DNA of 7,353 bases, taken from positions 1 to 7,353 of the forward strand of contig JAGBXG010000016.1 of the NCBI GenBank assembly GCA_017629415.1. The letters are read 5' to 3'. A model generated the notes under the pieces. The model ran no database searches, was not told where the DNA came from, and saw nothing but the letters and a program-made list of their open reading frames with translations. The stretch is from Pseudomonadota bacterium (GTDB lineage: Bacteria > Myxococcota > Bradymonadia > UBA4248). Positions 1-4,205 of this stretch are shown here, one piece after another. The stretch's first letter is position 1, and each line of letters opens with the position of its first letter. A program made the position numbers and the translations under genes.

Positions 1-670
1 ATACATCAAGTGCCATGGTTCGTTCGTTATTATCATTATGAATAACAGGTGCATCCACAGCTTCATCAAAAACCTGGGTTTCCATAGGCTTGTCAGCCAT
101 CTGATCCCACTGCGCTTCTCCGCCCCACTGGGAACCGGCCGGCTGCTGACCCCACTGGGCATCCATCGGTGGCTGCTGACCCCATTGCGCACCCATCGCA
201 GGCTGCTGACCCCACTGAGCATCCATCGGCTGCTGACCCCACTGAGCATCCATCGGCTGCTGACCCCATTGGCCACCCATGCCCTGCTGGTTCCACTGCC
301 CGTTTTGCTGACCCCATTGCGCATCCATCGCAGGCTGCTGCTGACCCCATTGCGCATCCATCGCAGGCTGCTGCTGACCCCATTGCGCATCCATCGGCTG
401 CTGACCCCATTGGCCACCCATGCCCTGCTGACTCCACTGCCCGTTTTGCTGACCCCATTGCGCATCCATACCGGGATGATTCCATTGACCCGCCATGGGC
501 TGCTGACCCCACTGACCAGCAGCAGGCTGCTGCCACTGCTGCCCATAACCATTATCCTGCACAGGCATCATGGGTTGATGGCATTGTTCGCAAATGGCTC
601 CGCCTTGCTGTGCATAAACTTGATCGTCAATAACGATAGAATTTTGACAGTTGGTGCATGTCAGAAGCAT
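1..670 (-). CDS. Zinc-ribbon protein with Gln/Trp-rich repeats (3' end outside window)
   Basis: The frame is open for 223 codons from an ATG at 670 to the window edge, where it is cut off, so full length and C-terminal domains are unknown. Residues 5-30 form a four-cysteine zinc ribbon (C5-x2-C8, C27-x2-C30) with an acidic VIDDQVY stretch between the pairs, resembling the short MJ0042-type zinc fingers that open many myxobacterial proteins. Residues 44-188 are low complexity: a unit close to MDAQWGQQP recurs with Trp every 6-11 residues (17 Trp in all). From about 189 the composition turns acidic and polar (ending near ERTMALDV), as if leading into another domain. No signal peptide is seen, so it is probably cytoplasmic or tail-anchored further on. 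The start is fixed by GGAAG five bases upstream and by the ribbon beginning at once. Function is unknown; regulatory or scaffold proteins often have this layout, but that is a guess. Confidence 0.85.
   Translation of the reverse strand, partial: MLLTCTNCQNSIVIDDQVYAQQGGAICEQCHQPMMPVQDNGYGQQWQQPAAGQWGQQPMAGQWNHPGMDAQWGQQNGQWSQQGMGGQWGQQPMDAQWGQQQPAMDAQWGQQQPAMDAQWGQQNGQWNQQGMGGQWGQQPMDAQWGQQPMDAQWGQQPAMGAQWGQQPPMDAQWGQQPAGSQWGGEAQWDQMADKPMETQVFDEAVDAPVIHNDNNERTMALDV
107..541 (-). repeat. Tandem in-frame repeats coding Q-W-G-Q-Q units
   Basis: This DNA is an array of imperfect units, mostly 27 bp with 21-33 bp variants, each coding a variant of PMDAQWGQQ. A higher-order duplication is visible: 371-469 and 230-328 are 99-bp copies exactly 141 bp apart that differ at only about four positions. 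Codon choice is nearly fixed within units (GGT CAG CAG after TGG), which suggests recent expansion by slippage or unequal recombination. Because the unit lacks stops in several frames, long spurious open frames occur on both strands here. Confidence 0.9.
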
Positions 671-675
671 ATTTT

Positions 676-680
676 CTTCC
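676..680 (-). promoter_or_regulatory. Shine-Dalgarno GGAAG of the zinc-ribbon gene
   Basis: On the minus strand GGAAG sits five bases before the ATG at 670 and decides that start. Another ATG (689-687) lies upstream in a different frame that soon stops. A small potential hairpin with arms CATGC (687-691) and GCATG (697-701) and a five-base loop lies just 5' of the ribosome site in the leader; its significance is unproven. Confidence 0.6.
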
Positions 681-885
681 AATGTTCATGCCTAATGCAT
701 GAAAAATCAAACGTGTTGCAGCATCCGCAATTACACTCGCAATTGCAATTCACAGACTTCATCCAAATCTTTAACCTATACCACAACCCACGCTACTACA
801 CGCATTTTTTTCCACTTTTTCTACCCTTCAACCCACAAAATAAACACCAATTACTTCCACCATAAAACCAAAATAGTGTGCATTG

Positions 886-915
886 TTGGCATCAAACGAT
901 ACAATGTGGTATGGT
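886..915 (+). promoter_or_regulatory. Candidate sigma70-type promoter for the beta-barrel gene
   Basis: TTGGCA (886-891, five of six matches to the -35 consensus) is followed after 18 bp by TATGGT (910-915, four of six). A competing -10, TACAAT, lies at 900-905 with no good -35. Initiation here would leave a leader of about 110 bases before the ATG at 1032. The -10 overlaps the TGTGGTATGG motif, so that motif may be promoter or operator. This is judged by eye only. Confidence 0.35.
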
Positions 916-977
916 GTGGAATAGTTGTGTAATGTGCTCAGCCTGTGAACTGAGAACAATCTAAACCTAGAAATAAA

Positions 978-1006
978 TTGACATACATAAACCGATGCCC
1001 GATTGC
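978..1006 (+). promoter_or_regulatory. Possible second promoter with perfect -35 TTGACA
   Basis: TTGACA at 978-983 matches the -35 consensus exactly, but the hexamer 17 bp downstream (GATTGC, 1001-1006) is a poor -10. If used, it would give a leader of about 20 bases that still contains the AGGAG ribosome site. Confidence 0.25.
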
Positions 1007-1019
1007 ACTCGGACACACT

Positions 1020-1024
1020 AGGAG
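1020..1024 (+). promoter_or_regulatory. Shine-Dalgarno AGGAG deciding the beta-barrel start
   Basis: AGGAG lies seven bases before ATG 1032. It selects this start over an in-frame TTG at 978, which would add 18 hydrophilic residues in front of the signal peptide. Confidence 0.85.
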
Positions 1025-1031
1025 AATACAC

Positions 1032-2465
1032 ATGGCGTGGAATAACGTGAAAAAAATGGCAGCTCTGACCGCCGCCGCAGCTTGGATGACCGCTGGTCAG
1101 GCCTTCGCTGCCGATGTCACTGACGTTCTGGATGCCGCAGACGAAGTCTATCTCGGTAAGGAAAAAGTCAGCGACCCCTTCGATATCTCACTGACTCCCA
1201 AATTCATCCAAAAATATGAATGGGCAAAACTCAAAAAAGAATACAACGATAAGGGAAACGTCAGACTCCTCAACGAACTCGAATACGAACGCGTCGTCAA
1301 CGAATTCGATATCGACCTCGAAATCGGTATGTTCCACGACTTCTCGTTCCGTATGAACTTACCTATCATCATCTCCGATCAACAAAGCTACCAATTCGAT
1401 ACCAGTAGCGATGACCCCAAATACCATATCTCACCTGCTAACTCGACTCTCGCTCCCGCACAAACCTCAGCCAGCAGACCCTACAAATTCTTCGAACTCG
1501 AAAGCGGACAAAACCTTAAAGGTAAAGAACGCTCCGGACTCGGAGATATGAGCTTCGGTATCGCTTGGAGCCCATATAACACCGAAAGACACTTCATCCC
1601 GGAACGACCATGGGAACGTAATACAGGACGCTCCACTATCACACTCGCCTTCGATTACGTCGCACCCACTGGAGACGCCAAAACTATCGATAACACCGGC
1701 GCAGGCTCCGGCGTACACGAACTCATCTTCTCCGTCGCTGCTTCACACCGATTCCCATACGTCGATCCCTACGTCAGACTCCAATACGGTCTCCCCATCG
1801 GCGACGATGACACCTACAAAGACTACGGACATAACCAGTCTCGCGTTGACCCAGGTATGTGGGGACGCATCGACCTCGGTATCGAATTCATCCCATACGA
1901 AAGCATCGACACAAAATTCCAACGTTTCGTTAAACTCGACCTCCGAGGCTACTTCAAATATACCTCCGAAGGACGCGTCTACAGCGAACTCGGCGACGCC
2001 TTCGCTACAGGAAGCTGCTATAATATCGCCAGCGGCGACCTCAGACCCGAATGCGCTTGGGTGAAATCTAAATGGTCAAACGCTATCGACGCCAACGACT
2101 ACCACGATATGGGAAGCTATAAAGGACAGTGGAAAGAAGACGGCATCTTCGATTACGAAGGCTTCGCCACCATCGGCGGCGCCGTCAACCTCGTCGTACA
2201 GCCCGTCCAATACGTACAAATCGTCGCCGGCTTCGCCATGGATTACTCACAAAATCACTTCGTCACCTTCACAAAAATCGGACGTGACCGCGTCAAATAC
2301 GACGAAGGCAATATCACACCCGGAAAAGACGGCGTCGTCACCGAAAACCTCGTCGAAGAACGAAACCCCACCTTCAGTACCGCTCTCGATAAAGTCGGAA
2401 ACCGCATAAAACGTACCGAATCCATGAACCTCGAATGGTTCGTCGGACTCAAATTGATGTACTGA
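1032..2465 (+). CDS. Exported outer-membrane beta-barrel protein, function unknown
   Basis: The product is 477 residues. Residues 1-26 are a classic signal peptide (two Lys near the N-terminus, an Ala-rich core, cleavage after AFA), so the mature chain is about 451 residues. The mature part is rich in alternating hydrophobic/aromatic strands and Gly/Asp turns (for example TITLAFDYVAPTGD and YVDPYVRLQYGLPIGDDD) and ends in GLKLMY, a C-terminal aromatic typical of the BAM recognition signal. This supports a beta-barrel in the outer membrane. C329 and C341, the only cysteines, sit in a loop-like segment and could form a disulfide. I cannot name a porin or transport family; it resembles the loosely defined transporter-like or phenol-degradation-type barrels. 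Codons are strongly biased to C-ending forms (ATC, CTC, GTC, TTC), consistent with high expression. It is followed by a terminator, so probably monocistronic. Confidence 0.85.
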   Translation: MAWNNVKKMAALTAAAAWMTAGQAFAADVTDVLDAADEVYLGKEKVSDPFDISLTPKFIQKYEWAKLKKEYNDKGNVRLLNELEYERVVNEFDIDLEIGMFHDFSFRMNLPIIISDQQSYQFDTSSDDPKYHISPANSTLAPAQTSASRPYKFFELESGQNLKGKERSGLGDMSFGIAWSPYNTERHFIPERPWERNTGRSTITLAFDYVAPTGDAKTIDNTGAGSGVHELIFSVAASHRFPYVDPYVRLQYGLPIGDDDTYKDYGHNQSRVDPGMWGRIDLGIEFIPYESIDTKFQRFVKLDLRGYFKYTSEGRVYSELGDAFATGSCYNIASGDLRPECAWVKSKWSNAIDANDYHDMGSYKGQWKEDGIFDYEGFATIGGAVNLVVQPVQYVQIVAGFAMDYSQNHFVTFTKIGRDRVKYDEGNITPGKDGVVTENLVEERNPTFSTALDKVGNRIKRTESMNLEWFVGLKLMY

Positions 2466-2471
2466 TGCCAA

Positions 2472-2505
2472 AACCGGCTATTTTGCTCCGCAAAATACGC
2501 CGGTT
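2472..2505. repeat. Long intergenic hairpin, TCC triloop
   Basis: Outer arms AACCGGC and GCCGGTT (7 bp) enclose inner arms TATTTTGC and GCAAAATA (8 bp) around the loop TCC, with a single bulged C at 2498. It begins six bases after the barrel stop codon. No U tract follows, so by itself it is not a canonical terminator; it could protect the 3' end or be a palindromic repeat element. Confidence 0.8.
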
Positions 2506-2516
2506 AAAGGCTCCGT

Positions 2517-2541
2517 TATTTCGGGCTCAATGCCCGAAATA
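2517..2541. repeat. Perfect 10-bp intergenic hairpin
   Basis: Arms TATTTCGGGC and GCCCGAAATA pair perfectly around the five-base loop TCAAT. No U tract follows. It is the second of three hairpins in a row after the barrel gene and shares the TATT...AATA base and GC...GC apex with its neighbour. Confidence 0.8.
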
Positions 2542-2557
2542 CACTCCGCCAATTCAC

Positions 2558-2583
2558 AGCGCCTGACGGCGCTTTTTTTATTT
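2558..2583 (+). terminator. Rho-independent terminator after the beta-barrel gene
   Basis: Arms AGCGCC and GGCGCT enclose the loop TGAC, followed by a T-rich run (seven T, one A, three T). This is a standard intrinsic terminator for the upstream gene. It ends only 13 bases before the next start codon, so the TPR gene needs read-through or a promoter overlapping this element. TTCACA at 2553-2558 would put a -35 just before the hairpin and an A/T-rich -10 in the T tract. Confidence 0.8.
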
Positions 2584-2596
2584 CTCATACACCCCT

Positions 2597-4033
2597 ATGA
2601 AATACATTCAGACTTTAGCGCTCTTTGCTCTCCTTGCTCTCGGCTCACAAACAGCTCTGGCACAAACCCCTGCACCAGAAACAATCCCCAAAAACACAGA
2701 ACAAAACTCCAACTTCTCAAAAGAAAAATTAACAGAAGCCTATAAAGCACAAAATTGGGAAGAAACGCTCAGACAAGCCAACGAACTCCTCAAACTCGAA
2801 CCCCAAAACGCCGACATTTTCTCGCTCCAAGGCGTGGCTTACGCCAACCTTTCTCAAAATGAAAATGCCTTAAAAGCTTTTGAACAAGCCCTGAAACTCC
2901 GACCCGATGACACACAAATCAAAGTCAGCATCTGTGGCGTCAAACATAACCTAAAACACCCTCAAGCCGCTGACACTTGCCTCGAAGCCGCCAAAATTGC
3001 ACCCAATAACCCCGAACTGCAGTACCTCACAGGTACCATGCTCGAAGAACAAAAAAAATATCAGGAAGCACGCACACTGTTTGAAGCCGCTTACAAACTC
3101 GTCCCCGACAGCGCCGTCTACCTGACCGCTATCACATCCCTAGATTTCAAACTTGGAGACAACCAAAAAGCACTCGAACGCGGTGAACAAGCCGTACAAG
3201 GACACTTTGCCAAAAATCCTATCATCTGGCTGAACTTGCTCACAGCTTGCAACCGCAGCAGCGCATACGAAAAAACTATCGATTATGCCAATAAAGCTTA
3301 CGATTCCTTCCATGATCACTACATTCTCGCCGAACGCGCCGAAGCCTATCTGGCACTCGGAAAATTCGACGAAGCACAAAAAGATCTCGATGCCATTATC
3401 GATAAATTTACCGTCGAAGTTCCCGGCTCAGCCAAAACACGATATCTCTATGCCAAATCATTGTTGGCTTCCTCATGTTCAGCAGAAAAACATCAAACAT
3501 GCACCAAAGATCAAAAAGACTCATGCTGCGGACGTGCAGAACAAGCCCTGACTATCCTCAAAACTTTGTCGAATGACAAAAAATTTAAAGACAACACATT
3601 GCCCGTTTATCTGGGACATGCCCACATTCTAAACGGGGAATTAGAAGCCGCTGAAGCATTGCTCACCAAAGCAACCCAACAACAAATCGATAAAGATAAT
3701 GCCTCCGCGCTCGCTTCTCTTGCCGTTGCCTTGTATCAATTCAAAGATGCTCGCGATAAAACCGCCGCCTTGCGTTTCTATCAACAAGCTGTAGATGCGT
3801 CCCCGGATTTTGCCGATCCGCAAAAAATACGTTCCACTCGCGCTTGGGCACCACGCATCATCGAAACGATGACCCAAATTCAAAATGACGCCAAAGCTCA
3901 AGCCGAAGCCAGCCACAAAAAATCAGGATGCAGCTGTGATTTATCCGCCAAAAATCACTCATTTCCTGCGGCTGCAGCGCTCATGGCATTATTCAGTGCC
4001 CTTGGTTTAGGTGCCATACGACGCAAAGCCTGA
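2597..4033 (+). CDS. Secreted TPR protein with MYXO-CTERM-like C-terminal anchor
   Basis: The product is 478 residues. Residues 1-22 form a signal peptide (Lys2, hydrophobic core, cleavage after ALA). Residues about 43-280 and 330-410 are tetratricopeptide repeats with the expected Ala/Gly/Tyr and closing Pro pattern (for example ALKAFEQALKLRPDD, 91-105). A Cys-rich insert at 294-311 (C294, C302, C310, C311) interrupts the repeats. The C-terminus has G444-C-S-C447, a hydrophobic helix at about 456-474 and R475-R-K477, the three-part plan of MYXO-CTERM tails that are cut and Cys-anchored at the surface in Myxococcus; a simple membrane anchor is the alternative. TPRs serve protein-protein contacts; the partner is unknown. 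No Shine-Dalgarno precedes the ATG (pyrimidine-rich CTCATACACCCCT), but the signal peptide fixes the start. Both genes around it are separated from it by hairpin clusters, so it is probably transcribed alone. Confidence 0.85.
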   Translation: MKYIQTLALFALLALGSQTALAQTPAPETIPKNTEQNSNFSKEKLTEAYKAQNWEETLRQANELLKLEPQNADIFSLQGVAYANLSQNENALKAFEQALKLRPDDTQIKVSICGVKHNLKHPQAADTCLEAAKIAPNNPELQYLTGTMLEEQKKYQEARTLFEAAYKLVPDSAVYLTAITSLDFKLGDNQKALERGEQAVQGHFAKNPIIWLNLLTACNRSSAYEKTIDYANKAYDSFHDHYILAERAEAYLALGKFDEAQKDLDAIIDKFTVEVPGSAKTRYLYAKSLLASSCSAEKHQTCTKDQKDSCCGRAEQALTILKTLSNDKKFKDNTLPVYLGHAHILNGELEAAEALLTKATQQQIDKDNASALASLAVALYQFKDARDKTAALRFYQQAVDASPDFADPQKIRSTRAWAPRIIETMTQIQNDAKAQAEASHKKSGCSCDLSAKNHSFPAAAALMALFSALGLGAIRRKA

Positions 4034-4059
4034 TTCAAATCTCTCAAAAAAAACGGAAT

Positions 4060-4105
4060 CCTACCCGATCCGGGCGTTGCGGGCAAAGCCCGCATCGGGG
4101 GTAGG
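4060..4105. repeat. Branched GC-rich intergenic hairpin, AAA triloop
   Basis: The outer arms CCTACCCGAT (4060-4069) and the complementary strand at 4094-4105 pair with a two-base bulge. Inside, TGCGGGC (4078-4084) and GCCCGCA (4088-4094) form a 7-bp stem around AAA; the two stems compete for A4094. It starts 27 bases after the TPR stop and is the first of three hairpins before polA. Confidence 0.7.
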
Positions 4106-4131
4106 CGCGTATTGGCGCAGCCAATAGCGCC
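4104..4131. repeat. Intergenic hairpin, GCA triloop
   Basis: Outer arms GGCGC and GCGCC and inner arms TATTGGC and GCCAATA surround the loop GCA, with one bulged G at 4109. The plan (GC-rich base, one-base bulge, TATT...AATA inner stem, GC...GC apex, triloop) matches the hairpin at 2472-2505 despite different arm sequence. Confidence 0.75.
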
Positions 4132-4133
4132 GC

Positions 4134-4156
4134 AGGGGGCTTGGCCCCCTTTCCCT
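4134..4156 (+). terminator. GC-rich hairpin, probable terminator of the TPR gene
   Basis: AGGGGGC and GCCCCCT pair around TTG, followed by a pyrimidine-rich tract (TTCCCTT) that is only partly T. It is a plausible though not ideal intrinsic terminator between the TPR gene and polA, 50 bases before the polA start. From 4157 to 4205 I see no clear promoter for polA. Confidence 0.5.
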
Positions 4157-4205
4157 TCATCCAAAGATTCCCCTAATGCCTTCCCCCACTGTCGAGTGAA
4201 TAAAT

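Larger units (their letters stand above)
671..1031. other. Divergent intergenic region, strand-asymmetric
   Basis: These 361 bp separate two divergent genes and must carry both promoters. I see no convincing gene in them; short open frames on either strand lack a ribosome site and recognisable sequence. From about 767 to 873 the plus strand has only two G, whereas from about 876 to 950 it is G/T rich, so both outgoing transcripts would have G/U-rich, C-poor leaders. An inverted pair fits this symmetry: CCTATACCACA (775-785) and TGTGGTATGG (905-914). GCAATT occurs three times, at 727, 739 and 745, the last two within the perfect palindrome AATTGCAATT (741-750). A small stem CTCAG (937-941) with CTGAG (950-954) lies in the rightward leader. 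Confidence 0.6.

Noticed and set aside
107..541. CRISPR-like array of short repeats
   Set aside because: The units are contiguous, in frame and coding, with no unique spacers.
38..865. Long plus-strand open frames (38-865, 169-633) and a second minus frame (93-536) over the repeat
   Set aside because: They arise because the repeat unit lacks stops in several frames. The minus frame from 670 alone has a ribosome site and a zinc ribbon, and it continues past the window edge.
978..1031. TTG 978 as the start of the barrel gene
   Set aside because: It would put hydrophilic residues ahead of the signal peptide, and AGGAG points to ATG 1032.
699..1031. Small open frames in the divergent gap (699-932 plus, 828-1031 minus)
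   Set aside because: No ribosome site, no recognisable protein character, and composition typical of noncoding promoter DNA.
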